This document shows positions 34,598-42,474 of a stretch of 64,000 nt of DNA, one piece after another. The notes under the pieces were generated by a model, which made no database searches, had not been told where the DNA came from, and saw only the letters and a program-made list of their open reading frames with translations. The translations under genes and the position numbers were made by a program. Position 1 is the stretch's first letter, and the number at the start of each line of letters is the position of its first letter. Origin of the DNA: Gloeomargaritales cyanobacterium VI4D9. Its GTDB lineage: Bacteria > Cyanobacteriota > Cyanobacteriia > Gloeomargaritales > Gloeomargaritaceae. The stretch is from contig OV696605.1 of the NCBI GenBank assembly GCA_927797885.1, forward strand, positions 1,463,157 through 1,527,156, given 5' to 3'.

Positions 34598-35857
34598 ATG
34601 TCCAATCTTCATCCCTTTGAACCCGAAACCTGGCCTTTTAGCATTGCGGATTTGCCTCCCGGTGGCTATCTAGTGGGAGGAGCAGTCCGGGATGGGCTAT
34701 TACACCGCAATAAGAATCATTGGGATTTGGATATTATTTTACCTGATGATGTAATTCCCTACGCCCAAAAACTAGCCCAAAAATATCATACTGGCTTGGT
34801 TATTTTAGATGCGGAACGCCGTATTGTCCGACTTATTTTTCCGCAGATGACATTAGATTTATGCCAGATGTGTGGCCAGGATGTTACTACGGATTTAAGT
34901 CAACGGGATTTTACCATTAATGCTCTGGCGTGGAATTACCAAACCCAAGAATTCTATGACCCCCACCATGGGCAAAAGGACTTAGAAAATAGACTAATTC
35001 GCATGATTCATCCCCATAATTTGCGCCATGACCCCCTGCGTTTATTCCGGGCTTATCGGCTGGCGGCTCAATTAGAATTGACGATTGAAACTCAGACGCA
35101 TCAAACCATTAAAACGTTAGCACCTTCACTGGCTGATGTTGCGCCGGAACGTGTCCAAAATGAATTACATTTATTATTAGATAACCCTCTGGGTGGCAAT
35201 TATTTAATACAGGCTTGGTCGGATGGGATTTTAACCCCTTGGTTTCCCGGGGTTGAATCCTATTGGTTGCAATTGCTTCTCCGCTGGGATGGTCTATGGT
35301 TCTCCTACCCGGAATTGGCACCCGAATTACACAAAAAAATCCGTCAGGATCGTTCGGTATTGCACTTACTAAAATTACGTTCTCTCCTACCGGAACATCG
35401 GGAAGGTGCCCAGCAGATTTTGACCCGGTTGCGCTACAGTCGTGCGGAAATTCAATACATTGATAAATTGATAACGCTCTGGCCGGTCTTCGAGCGACTG
35501 ATAACAGTACCGGAGCCACCGATTTCGGCTCAGTTTGACCTGTTTCAACAGGCGGGGCAAGCACTGCCTGGATTGTTGGCGATAGCGTTAGTCCATGACT
35601 ACGGGTGGCCGGTGGTGGCTGGCTGGCTGGAGCGATTTACCAATCCCCAAGACCCCGTTGCTCACGCCCTGCCCCTGGTCAGTGGCCATGACTTGATAGA
35701 ACGGCTCCACCTGCCCCCTGGCCCCCAGGTGGGTCAACTCCTGCGCTGGTTGGCTCTTGCCCACGCCGAAGGGCGAATTAGTACCCCCACAGCGGCTTTG
35801 GAATTGGCGGCAATCCTCCAGGGGGCGGTTCCAGTCCCATCCGATAGGACGGTGTAA
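34598..35857 (+). CDS. tRNA nucleotidyltransferase / poly(A) polymerase family protein
   Basis: 419 residues of the class II tRNA nucleotidyltransferase family, which add C or A to tRNA 3' ends. The catalytic core is visible: GGAVRDGL (27-34), WDLDIIL with the metal-binding Asp pair (43 and 45), the RRIVRL strand, QRDFTINALAWN (motif B) and DPLRLFRAYRLAAQLELTIE (motif C-D). The tRNA in this window lacks an encoded CCA, so the activity is needed. Cyanobacteria can have separate CC- and A-adding enzymes; I cannot decide which this is. AT-rich 5' half, GC-rich 3' half. Confidence 0.85.
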   Translation: MSNLHPFEPETWPFSIADLPPGGYLVGGAVRDGLLHRNKNHWDLDIILPDDVIPYAQKLAQKYHTGLVILDAERRIVRLIFPQMTLDLCQMCGQDVTTDLSQRDFTINALAWNYQTQEFYDPHHGQKDLENRLIRMIHPHNLRHDPLRLFRAYRLAAQLELTIETQTHQTIKTLAPSLADVAPERVQNELHLLLDNPLGGNYLIQAWSDGILTPWFPGVESYWLQLLLRWDGLWFSYPELAPELHKKIRQDRSVLHLLKLRSLLPEHREGAQQILTRLRYSRAEIQYIDKLITLWPVFERLITVPEPPISAQFDLFQQAGQALPGLLAIALVHDYGWPVVAGWLERFTNPQDPVAHALPLVSGHDLIERLHLPPGPQVGQLLRWLALAHAEGRISTPTAALELAAILQGAVPVPSDRTV

Positions 35858-35916
35858 ATTTCTCGCCCCCCAGCCCAACCGCTAGACTATTATTCTGTCG
35901 TTGCTCAGCCATTGTC

Positions 35917-36834
35917 ATGCCTTCCCTCCCCCGCCCCCGGAAACGCCCTGTCCTGGCCAAAAAAAACCTGCGACCTAAACCGTCCGCCCGCCTGCCCCGT
36001 CCCGTGTTGAAATCGGAACCTCAAGCCCCATCTACCCCCCCCCCTGACCGGGAATTGCCCCCCATTTCTGACCCCCCGGACTATATCTACGGGCGGCATA
36101 CGGTACTGACAGCTTTAGAACAAAAACAAACCCTCAATCGGATTTGGATCATTCCCCCCCTGCGCTACGACCATCGCTTCCAAACCCTTTTGACAGAAGC
36201 CCAGGGGCAGGGAACCGTTATTGACCAAGTGGACACGACCCGTCTGGACCAGATGACCCAAGGAGCTCGGCATCAGGGGGTGGTTGCCCAGGTCGCCCCC
36301 TATCGCTATTGGGATTTAGCCCAATTTCTGGAACATATCCGCCCCCATCCCCATCCCCTGGTGGTGGTCGCTGAGGGAATCATGGACCCGCAAAATTTGG
36401 GTGCCATCATCCGCACTACCGAAGCCCTGGGCGGCCAAGGGCTGATCATTCCCCAACGGCGATGCGTCGGCGTGACCAGCACCGTCGCCAAGGTGGCTAC
36501 CGGCGCCTTGAGCCATCTGCCCGTCGTCCGGGTGGTCAACCTCACCCGCACCCTGGAGGAACTGAAAACCGCCGGGTTTTGGAGCTATGCCCTGGTTCCC
36601 GAAGCCACTACCCGCCTGGAGCAGGTGCAATTTTCCGGCTCGGTCGCTCTGGTCGTCGGCTCCGAAGGCACGGGTCTGACCCTGAACCTACGCCGCCACT
36701 GTGACGTTTCCCTGTGCATCCCCCTCGGCGGCAAAACCCCTAGCCTCAACGCCGCCGTCGCCTGTGCCATTGCCCTCTACGAAGTGCGCCGCCAACGTCC
36801 CCCCGCCCGCCTGGTTGGCACAATATCAGACTGA
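35917..36834 (+). CDS. rlmB: TrmH-type 2'-O-ribose methyltransferase, RlmB-like
   Basis: 305 residues. A basic, proline-rich N-terminal tail of about 50 residues is followed by the substrate-binding domain (YIYGRHTVLTALEQ). The SPOUT knotted domain then has NLGAIIRTTEALGGQGLI, VVGSEGTGLT and the C-terminal SLNAAVACAIALYE. This is the pattern of 23S rRNA Gm2251 methylase RlmB. Sixty bases downstream of the tRNA nucleotidyltransferase gene, same strand, so an RNA-maturation pair is plausible. The exact rRNA site is inferred from family similarity. Confidence 0.88.
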   Translation: MPSLPRPRKRPVLAKKNLRPKPSARLPRPVLKSEPQAPSTPPPDRELPPISDPPDYIYGRHTVLTALEQKQTLNRIWIIPPLRYDHRFQTLLTEAQGQGTVIDQVDTTRLDQMTQGARHQGVVAQVAPYRYWDLAQFLEHIRPHPHPLVVVAEGIMDPQNLGAIIRTTEALGGQGLIIPQRRCVGVTSTVAKVATGALSHLPVVRVVNLTRTLEELKTAGFWSYALVPEATTRLEQVQFSGSVALVVGSEGTGLTLNLRRHCDVSLCIPLGGKTPSLNAAVACAIALYEVRRQRPPARLVGTISD

Positions 36835-36990
36835 TATAGTCAATGATTATGAGTTTCCGTTACCGAAATCGTTACAAAACTTTAAGGATAATTACAAAAA
36901 TTTAGTATCACTTTAGGTAAAATCTAGATAAAACCATTTTGGTGAAGGGTTGGGCGGCTAGATCAGAGGCATCATTGGTGGTATTTCCCT

Positions 36991-37308
36991 ATGAGATTCA
37001 AAGATTCATTTCGAGAACTGTTTACCTCGGTGTTGGAGCGGGTGGGGTTAGCCTGGTGGGTAAAAATTCGCACCACCCGCCCGGCTTGTGAATACTACTT
37101 TGGGCCTTTTGCTACTCGGGAGGAGGCGGCTACGGCGCAACCGGGCTATCTGGAGGACCTGTTGGGGGAACAGGCAGAGGGCATCACCTGGGAAATTTGC
37201 CAAGCCCGACCCCAGACATTGACCTTAGAAGACCCGCCAGAAGTTGCTTCTGCCCTGGCAAATGGCCATCCCCCCCGTCCCCAGGAGCCTCAACTCCCCT
37301 TGGGATAA
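36991..37308 (+). CDS. DUF1816 domain protein
   Basis: 105 residues with the cyanobacterial DUF1816 domain: WWVKIRTTRPACEYYFGPFATREEA, then GYLEDLLGEQAEGI. Small, soluble, no signal peptide. Family function is not established; homologous domains appear in cyanobacterial proteins only and sometimes near phycobilisome genes. The 155-base leader is AT-rich. Its last 19 bases overlap the 3' end of the convergent glycosyltransferase gene. A proline-rich tail follows the domain. Confidence 0.8.
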   Translation: MRFKDSFRELFTSVLERVGLAWWVKIRTTRPACEYYFGPFATREEAATAQPGYLEDLLGEQAEGITWEICQARPQTLTLEDPPEVASALANGHPPRPQEPQLPLG

Positions 37309-38471
37309 ATCCGCCCCTTCCAGGCGCCCCCCCGTCCCTGCCAATGTTGCCAGGCGGAATCTAGGGTCATGAGGGTATACAACCCAGCGGCTAAGGGCAG
37401 GGTTAATCCCCACATCGTCGGCAAATTGTACCAACGTAATGTCTGACGATACAAGCCCCCCATCAGACCCCAAGTCAACCCATTCACGCCCACCAGCCAA
37501 GGAATTCCCCCAACCAGTCCCCAGACCAATCCCAGCGGCGGCCACAGGTAGATCAAGCCCATCCCCAGCACGGTTCCCAGCAACAACCACGGCGAGTAAT
37601 CCAATTGGGTAAATGCTGTCCGGCTGACCATGCCCCAGGTACTCGCCAAAGTGCCGTAGGGGCGCACGCTGAAGGTAGTATTTGTTAACCCCAGCCAGAC
37701 CGGCACCCCCAACCCTTTCACCCGTTGCGCCAGGGTGCAATCGTCAATCAACGCCCCCTGCAAACTGCGAAAACCCCCTAGTTTGTGTAACACCCCTTGG
37801 GCTAACAAAATACAGCCTCCTGCCGCCGCCGCCGTCGGTTTGGCCGGGTCATTCACCCAGGGAAAGGGATAAAGTTTCTGGAAAAAAAACACAAACGCCG
37901 GAATCAGCAGGCGGTCCCAAACAGACTCACACCGCAAACGCACCATCCAGGACACCAGCCCCAGGTGTTGGGTTTCCGCCTGAGTGACCAACTGCGCCAC
38001 ACTGTCCGGGGCATGGCAAATATCCGCATCTGTTAGTAGAAGATACTTAAATTTATCCTGGGGTGACTGCGCTTGCACGGCTCGCCAGCCCTGATCCAGT
38101 GCCCAGAGCTTCCCTGACCAGCCCGCCGGTAACGCCCCTCCTGTGAGGATATGTAACCGTTCGGTCGCCCCCAATTCCTGAGCAATTGCCGCCGCCACCG
38201 CCCCTGTCCCATCCTCGCTTTGGTCGTCAATTAACCAAATCTCCCAAGCACCTTCATACTGCTGTTGTAATAAAGATGGCAGGGTTTGGGGTAGGGAATT
38301 TGCCTCGTTGCGAGCGGGGATCAGCACCGCCACCCCCGGCCAATGGATCAGCGGTTCTGGGTGGGTAGGCAACACCTGATCCGCCCGCCAAAACCCGCCC
38401 CGTCCCAGCCACAGCCCCAACCACACCAGCAACGCCAGGGCACTGCCCCCACCCATCAGCCAGACCAGCAT
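37290..38471 (-). CDS. hpnB: Hopene-associated glycosyltransferase HpnB
   Basis: 393 residues of glycosyltransferase family 2. N-terminal membrane helix, then VAVLIPARNEANSLPQTLPSLL (nucleotide-sugar fold), YLLLTDADICHAPDSV with the DxD-type metal site at about 150, AGGCILLAQGVL, GALIDDCTLA with the catalytic acidic pair, and three more membrane helices at the C-terminus. The run LIPAFVFFFQKLYPFPWVND is distinctive of HpnB, found with hopanoid biosynthesis genes in other bacteria. No other hopanoid gene lies in this window. An alternative is CruG-type carotenoid glycosyltransferase, also GT2 with membrane helices, but the HpnB-like blocks fit better. Confidence 0.85.
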   Translation of the reverse strand: MLVWLMGGGSALALLVWLGLWLGRGGFWRADQVLPTHPEPLIHWPGVAVLIPARNEANSLPQTLPSLLQQQYEGAWEIWLIDDQSEDGTGAVAAAIAQELGATERLHILTGGALPAGWSGKLWALDQGWRAVQAQSPQDKFKYLLLTDADICHAPDSVAQLVTQAETQHLGLVSWMVRLRCESVWDRLLIPAFVFFFQKLYPFPWVNDPAKPTAAAAGGCILLAQGVLHKLGGFRSLQGALIDDCTLAQRVKGLGVPVWLGLTNTTFSVRPYGTLASTWGMVSRTAFTQLDYSPWLLLGTVLGMGLIYLWPPLGLVWGLVGGIPWLVGVNGLTWGLMGGLYRQTLRWYNLPTMWGLTLPLAAGLYTLMTLDSAWQHWQGRGGAWKGRIYPKGS

Positions 38472-38674
38472 TCTCGCCTAACCAAGACAACCCGTATTAT
38501 TATCCCTCCGATGATTCCCAAGGGGAGTCGCAATCACCCCAACTGCCACCCACCGCCACCGGATTTTGACCTTGCCCGTAGCAATCTCCCGCTGAAACTT
38601 GCCCAACATCGGGGTGGAAATCCATGACGTTATCAATCTTAATAAATTTTTTCGTTTTTGCCGGACGGGGAACG

Positions 38675-39181
38675 CTACAGCCCCCGGGGATGGTTCACCG
38701 GCACCACCCGAAAAATCCGTTTGGTGTGATAGTCATTACAGGGATGGGTGCGGGCATCCTCCACCGTACCCCTGGCGGAATCCAGGATGCGATCCCGGTG
38801 CAAAAGCACGATATGGGAACCAGTCACCCAGCCCTTGGCATCGGGTTCTGCCAAAATCCGCTCCGGGTTCCGGGTGGTGTAGTAACTGAGGGTAAACAAA
38901 TCATCCAGGGCAATCAGTTCCGGCAGGTAGTTTTTCAGGGTGCGGACATCCGTCGGGCAATAGGCTAACTTCATGCCATACTCGGCGAGGGCTTCAGACC
39001 AAGAAACCGGATTTTGGGTATTGACCCGACCTTGAAACCGCTCTGGGGTTTGCCCGGTCAAGATGGCTAGAACCGTAGAAACACAGTGGGGTCCCTTTTG
39101 CCGTTGCACCTCAAAGGTGGCTGAACGAAAAAACGCTTCCTCCCTGTCCGTCCATAGGGTCGTATGGGTATCGTAGGCCAT
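38675..39181 (-). CDS. Predicted papain-fold (C39-like) cysteine peptidase family protein
   Basis: 168 residues, no signal peptide. A candidate catalytic triad can be seen: Cys in QKGPHCVSTVLAILTG (about residue 33), His in VTGSHIVLLHRDR, and Asp in ILDSARG right after it, in the order expected for C39-like peptidases or bacteriocin-processing folds. The remaining sequence has no known motif. Length fits a single domain. It could equally be a non-peptidase member (transglutaminase-like amide hydrolase). No partner gene is evident; the downstream gene hpnB is 200 bases away. Confidence 0.6.
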   Translation of the reverse strand: MAYDTHTTLWTDREEAFFRSATFEVQRQKGPHCVSTVLAILTGQTPERFQGRVNTQNPVSWSEALAEYGMKLAYCPTDVRTLKNYLPELIALDDLFTLSYYTTRNPERILAEPDAKGWVTGSHIVLLHRDRILDSARGTVEDARTHPCNDYHTKRIFRVVPVNHPRGL

Positions 39182-39228
39182 TGGTACACCTTTTTTCTAT
39201 ACTCTTTTCTAACTTCTGGTTTTCTAAA

Positions 39229-39762
39229 CTAATACACCTGCAGGGAATTTACCACCTGCTGGAGGGTCGGGGCTAATTTCGCCCAGCGGGATTCGGGCAC
39301 CGAAGCATTTAGGGTGTACAGTTTGCCGTGACTGGTGGCAATGGTAGCAATATTGTGACGAGTGCCGGTATTCGTATTGACAATATATTCAAGAGTGTAA
39401 TACAATTGCTGGTCGTCCCGATGGCTGTCCGCACTCACCAATTGGGGCTTTTGATCCACCGCCGCCTGCGCCAAAGCCGTATTCATCAACTGCTCCCCCA
39501 ACTCCAGGGGCGAACCCAACTCCGCCAGGGTTTTGCCGGATTTCACAGGACTAATCACCACGCTGACGGTTTCGCTGGGGTCAATCAGGTCGTGGAATAA
39601 AATATCCATTCCCTGGTTGGACTGAACCTGTACCCAGCCATTGGGATAGAGAAACTGATACCCATCCACCGTGTCAATGTAGGGATTCAGCCCCGCCGTA
39701 GCGACACCACACCCCCCCAAACAGAGAGCCAGAAGCGTTAACCCCAACCAAATCCAGCGCAT
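39229..39762 (-). CDS. psbP: CyanoP, PsbP-family lipoprotein of photosystem II
   Basis: 177 residues. A lipoprotein signal peptide is clear: MRWIWLGLTLLALCLGGCG, with the lipidated Cys at residue 18. The mature part has the PsbP pattern: DGYQFLYPNGWVQVQSN, DPSETVSVVISPVKSG, LELGEQLMNTALAQ and YYTLEYIV. Cyanobacterial PsbP-like proteins are thylakoid lipoproteins assisting early photosystem II assembly. An ATG eight codons upstream (39786) is possible but would lengthen the signal peptide unusually. It is divergent from the carotenoid oxygenase gene (39868) with about 100 bases between. Confidence 0.88.
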   Translation of the reverse strand: MRWIWLGLTLLALCLGGCGVATAGLNPYIDTVDGYQFLYPNGWVQVQSNQGMDILFHDLIDPSETVSVVISPVKSGKTLAELGSPLELGEQLMNTALAQAAVDQKPQLVSADSHRDDQQLYYTLEYIVNTNTGTRHNIATIATSHGKLYTLNASVPESRWAKLAPTLQQVVNSLQVY

Positions 39763-39867
39763 GGGATGACTCAAAATTGCCCACATTTAATTCTACCACC
39801 AAATGCCCCCACCCCCACGCTAAAATCAATTTGTTACGATTCTTTAACATCCCATCTGTTGACCGTT

Positions 39868-41298
39868 ATGACCGCCACCACCTCGTTTTCCTACCGTTTG
39901 GACGATTGGCGGGGGGGGCACCGCACCCAACCCCAGGAGTTTGCCTACTGGATTGAGGACATCACGGGCACGATACCGGCGGATTTGACCGGGACGCTGT
40001 TTCGCAATGGACCGGGGCGTTTGGATCGGGGTGGGCAGAAGTACCACCATCCCTTTGACGGGGACGGCATGATCAACCAGGTGAGTTTTCGGGAAGGGCG
40101 GGCGTTTTATCGCAACCGTTATGTGCAAACCCCGGAATTTCAGGCGGAACAACGGGCGAACAAAATTCTCTACCGGGGGGTATTTGGCACGTTGAAACCG
40201 GGGGGCTGGTTCAATAATATTTTTGACCTGCGTTTGAAAAATATCGCCAATACGAATGTGATTTACTGGGGTGGTAAATTGTTAGCCCTTTGGGAAGCGG
40301 CTCCCCCCTACCGGCTTGACCCCCAAACTTTAGATACTTTGGGTTTAGATAATCTCGGCGGACTCGTCCCCAATGGTCAGGGATTTTCTGCCCATCCCCG
40401 TATTGATCCCCAGGGCTTTTTGGTGAATTTTGGGGTACAAACGGAACCCAACAGTCAGATCAACCTTTATGAATTCGACCAAAGCTGGCAGTTGGTTCGT
40501 CAGCAGGAACACCCCATCAATGGCTTTGCTTTTTTGCACGATTTTATTGTCACCGAGAACTACTATATTTTCTTTCAAAATCCGGTGAATTTTAACCCCC
40601 TTCCCTACGTTTTGGGCTGGACAGGGGCGGCACAATGTTTACAGTTTGACCGGGAACAACCCACCCGGATTTTGGTGATTCCCCGTCGGGGTGGCGCCGT
40701 GCGGGTATTTTTAACCGATCCCTGTTTTGTGTTTCACCACGCCAATGGCTATGAGCAAGGGAATGAATTGGTTTTAGATTCGATTTGTTACAGCCATTTT
40801 CCCACGATTGACCAACAAACGGACTACCAAACCATTGATTTTGCCAGTCTGCCGAGCGGTCAACTGCGGCGGTTTCGGGTGAATTTAACCACCCATCGAG
40901 TGACCAATACCCTGCTGTTGGAACGGTGTTGTGAATTTCCCCAGGTGCATCCCCAACGGGTGGGACGGGCATACCAACGGGTTTACTTGGGGGTGGCGGC
41001 GGACCCGGTCGCCAATGCGCCTTTACAGGGGATTATGGCGCTGGATGTGCCAACCGGACGGCAGAAGCTGTGGCTGGCAGGCAGTCGGGGCTTTGTGAGT
41101 GAACCGGTCTTTGTGCCCAGGGGTGAAGCGGAAGACCAGGGCTGGTTGATTACGTTTGTCTATAATGCCGCCCGTCAATGTAGTGATATTGTCATTCTGG
41201 ATGCGGCGGATGTGACCCCGGTAGCGACCTTGCATCTCCACCATCACATTCCCTACGGGCTACATGGCTCCTTTACCCCGGTATTATTTGATGCTTAG
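39868..41298 (+). CDS. Carotenoid (apocarotenoid) cleavage oxygenase
   Basis: 476 residues of the RPE65/carotenoid oxygenase family, which cut a polyene double bond using non-haem Fe(II). All four iron-binding histidines are present in context: SAHPRIDP (about 174), FLHDFIVTENY (about 223), FHHANGYE (about 289) and YGLHGSFTP (about 466). N-terminal GTLFRNGPGRLDR and HPFDGDGM are also typical. Length is close to the apocarotenoid-15,15'-oxygenase of Synechocystis (Diox1 type). The ATG at 39868 gives this length; the longer frame from 39766 would run into the psbP promoter. Product is probably retinal or related apocarotenals, from family knowledge. Confidence 0.92.
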   Translation: MTATTSFSYRLDDWRGGHRTQPQEFAYWIEDITGTIPADLTGTLFRNGPGRLDRGGQKYHHPFDGDGMINQVSFREGRAFYRNRYVQTPEFQAEQRANKILYRGVFGTLKPGGWFNNIFDLRLKNIANTNVIYWGGKLLALWEAAPPYRLDPQTLDTLGLDNLGGLVPNGQGFSAHPRIDPQGFLVNFGVQTEPNSQINLYEFDQSWQLVRQQEHPINGFAFLHDFIVTENYYIFFQNPVNFNPLPYVLGWTGAAQCLQFDREQPTRILVIPRRGGAVRVFLTDPCFVFHHANGYEQGNELVLDSICYSHFPTIDQQTDYQTIDFASLPSGQLRRFRVNLTTHRVTNTLLLERCCEFPQVHPQRVGRAYQRVYLGVAADPVANAPLQGIMALDVPTGRQKLWLAGSRGFVSEPVFVPRGEAEDQGWLITFVYNAARQCSDIVILDAADVTPVATLHLHHHIPYGLHGSFTPVLFDA

Positions 41299-41354
41299 GG
41301 TGCCCCTATCCCTGGGAATGCTAGGATAAGGAGGTTTAAGCGTCAGGGAGAGGA

Positions 41355-41693
41355 ATGTTACCAGAAACGGATCAACCGGAAACCATCAGCCAGCCCATCC
41401 ATCCTTCACGGCTAAAAATTTTCTTGGGCAGTTTCTCAACGGTTTTGCTGGCGGAATTGGGGGATAAAACCCAAATTACCACCCTGTTGATGACGGGTTC
41501 TTCTCAGCAACCTTGGGTGATTTTCGGGGGGGCGGCTTTGGCGTTAATTGCCACCAGTTTTTTGGGGGTGTTTGTGGGGCAATGGCTTAGTCAAAGGCTT
41601 GATCCCCGCCGCATTGAGATCATTTCTGGTTTAATTTTCCTAGGGGTTGCCCTGTGGTTGGTGTGGGATATTTTTCAGAGTTGGCAGGCATGA
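41355..41693 (+). CDS. GDT1/UPF0016 half-size cation transporter, subunit 1
   Basis: 112 residues with three predicted membrane helices and one copy of the signature: AELGDKTQITTLLMTG (ExGDK[ST]). Full-size GDT1/TMEM165 proteins carry two such copies; here they are on two genes, the second overlapping by four bases, so the transporter is most likely a heterodimer. Family members export Mn2+ or Ca2+; in cyanobacteria the Mnx protein of this family moves Mn2+ from the cytosol. A longer polar N-terminus (MLPETDQPETISQPIHPS) precedes the first helix. AGGGAGAGGA just upstream serves as ribosome-binding site. No Mn riboswitch is visible in the 55-base leader. Confidence 0.88.
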   Translation: MLPETDQPETISQPIHPSRLKIFLGSFSTVLLAELGDKTQITTLLMTGSSQQPWVIFGGAALALIATSFLGVFVGQWLSQRLDPRRIEIISGLIFLGVALWLVWDIFQSWQA

Positions 41694-41965
41694 ATTGGCA
41701 GTTATTGGGATTGACTTTTTTGACGGTTTTTTTAGCAGAAATTGGGGATAAAAGCCAATTGGCAACTATTGCCCTAAGTGGGGGTTCGAAAGCGCCCCGG
41801 TGGGTGTTTTTGGGTACGGCGACTGCCCTGATCACGGCTAGTTTTTTGGGGGTGTTTTTAGGGGAGCAACTGACGCAGATTTTGCCCTTGGATGCGGTGC
41901 AAATTGTTGCCGCCGTTGGTTTTTTCCTGTTGGGGATTCGCAGTTTGTTGCCGAAAAAGTCCTAA
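41690..41965 (+). CDS. GDT1/UPF0016 half-size cation transporter, subunit 2
   Basis: 91 residues with three predicted membrane helices and the motif AEIGDKSQLATIALSG. The ATGA start overlaps the stop of subunit 1, which implies translational coupling and equal amounts. The two subunits share about 40 percent identity by eye (LTVFLAEIGDKSQ against STVLLAELGDKTQ, SFLGVFLGE against SFLGVFVGQ), with the inverted topology expected for the two halves of a full-length GDT1. Ends with LGIRSLLPKK. Downstream is a 500-base repeat array. Confidence 0.88.
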   Translation: MNWQLLGLTFLTVFLAEIGDKSQLATIALSGGSKAPRWVFLGTATALITASFLGVFLGEQLTQILPLDAVQIVAAVGFFLLGIRSLLPKKS

Positions 41966-41993
41966 CAATTCCTAACAATATAGTAATTTCAAA

Positions 41994-42016
41994 CAAGGGC
42001 ACCTCTATTTATTTGC
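41994..42016 (+). repeat. Family C left end
   Basis: AAGGGCACCTCTATTTATTT is an exact family C end. No right end follows within 200 bases, so it is truncated, probably by the repeat array at 42078. Confidence 0.5.
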
Positions 42017-42077
42017 ATTACCAGAAGGTTATCTTGTTAAACTGCCCATATTAATCGCTACGCCACGCAGGCTATCG

Positions 42078-42413
42078 AGAACCAAGGACGGGGCGGTGCC
42101 CTGCGACCCCTGTGTTCCATGCTTAATTTATCTCGTTTAATTTAGTGTTTCAGAACCAAGGGCGGGGCGGTGCCCTGCGACCCCTATTCCATGCTTAATT
42201 TATCTCGTTTAATTTATAGTCGTTTCACAAGAAAATGCAACACTCTGAGGCACTGGTAATCACTGTATCCCCTGCTAGGACAGGGTTTGCAGGTAAAGGC
42301 GAATGTCGCAAACTTGTTTGAAATGACTATAGTGTTCCAGAACCAAGGACGGGGCAGTGCCCTGCGACCCCTATGTTCCATGCTTATTTATCGCATTTAA
42401 TTTAGTGTTGCCA
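42078..42413 (-). repeat. Three tandem copies of a 74-bp unit built on the family A core
   Basis: Units start at 42078, 42152 and 42339. Each has AGAACCAAGGACGGGGCGG and TGCCCTGCGACCCC, then TTCCATGCTTAATTTATC and a tail TTTAATTTAGTGTT. Units two and three are separated by a family D element (42215-42331). The array lies between the convergent GDT1 and psbB genes. The core shared with family A shows that it can also amplify in tandem. Confidence 0.8.
42215..42331 (+). repeat. MITE-like element, family D copy 1, with TA target duplication
   Basis: 117 bp from TATAGTCGTTTCACAAG to CTTGTTTGAAATGACTATA. The flanking tandem repeat gives the empty site: intact units read TTTAATTTAGTGTT, while here AATTTA, the element, then TAGTGTT is seen. 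So a TA was duplicated on insertion. The second copy (50418-50534) shares the right end GAATGTCGCAAACTTGTTTG. Confidence 0.88.
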
Positions 42414-42416
42414 TAC

Positions 42417-42452
42417 TCAAAAAATAGGGAGCCAGGAAACCCCTGACCCCCC
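42417..42452 (-). terminator. Rho-independent terminator of psbB
   Basis: On the minus strand, GGGGGTCAGG pairs along its whole length (two G-T pairs) with CCTGGCTCCC over a five-base loop, and is followed by TATTTTTTG. It begins about 25 bases after the psbB stop codon. Confidence 0.75.
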
Positions 42453-42474
42453 AAGGGATGGATATTAGGGTAAA

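Noticed and set aside
34435-34620. A 61-codon open frame before the tRNA nucleotidyltransferase gene
   Set aside because: It overlaps the next gene's start, has no ribosome-binding site and lies in AT-rich spacer next to a repeat.
41299-41354. Mn riboswitch (yybP-ykoY) before the GDT1 genes
   Set aside because: The leader is only 55 bases and lacks the conserved loops.
42078-42413. CRISPR array
   Set aside because: The three repeats are tandem 74-bp units without distinct spacers, and no cas gene is in the window. I saw no other regularly spaced repeat.
42400-42474. A psbT gene expected after psbB
   Set aside because: The 70 bases after the psbB stop contain a terminator hairpin and no frame resembling the short PsbT protein.
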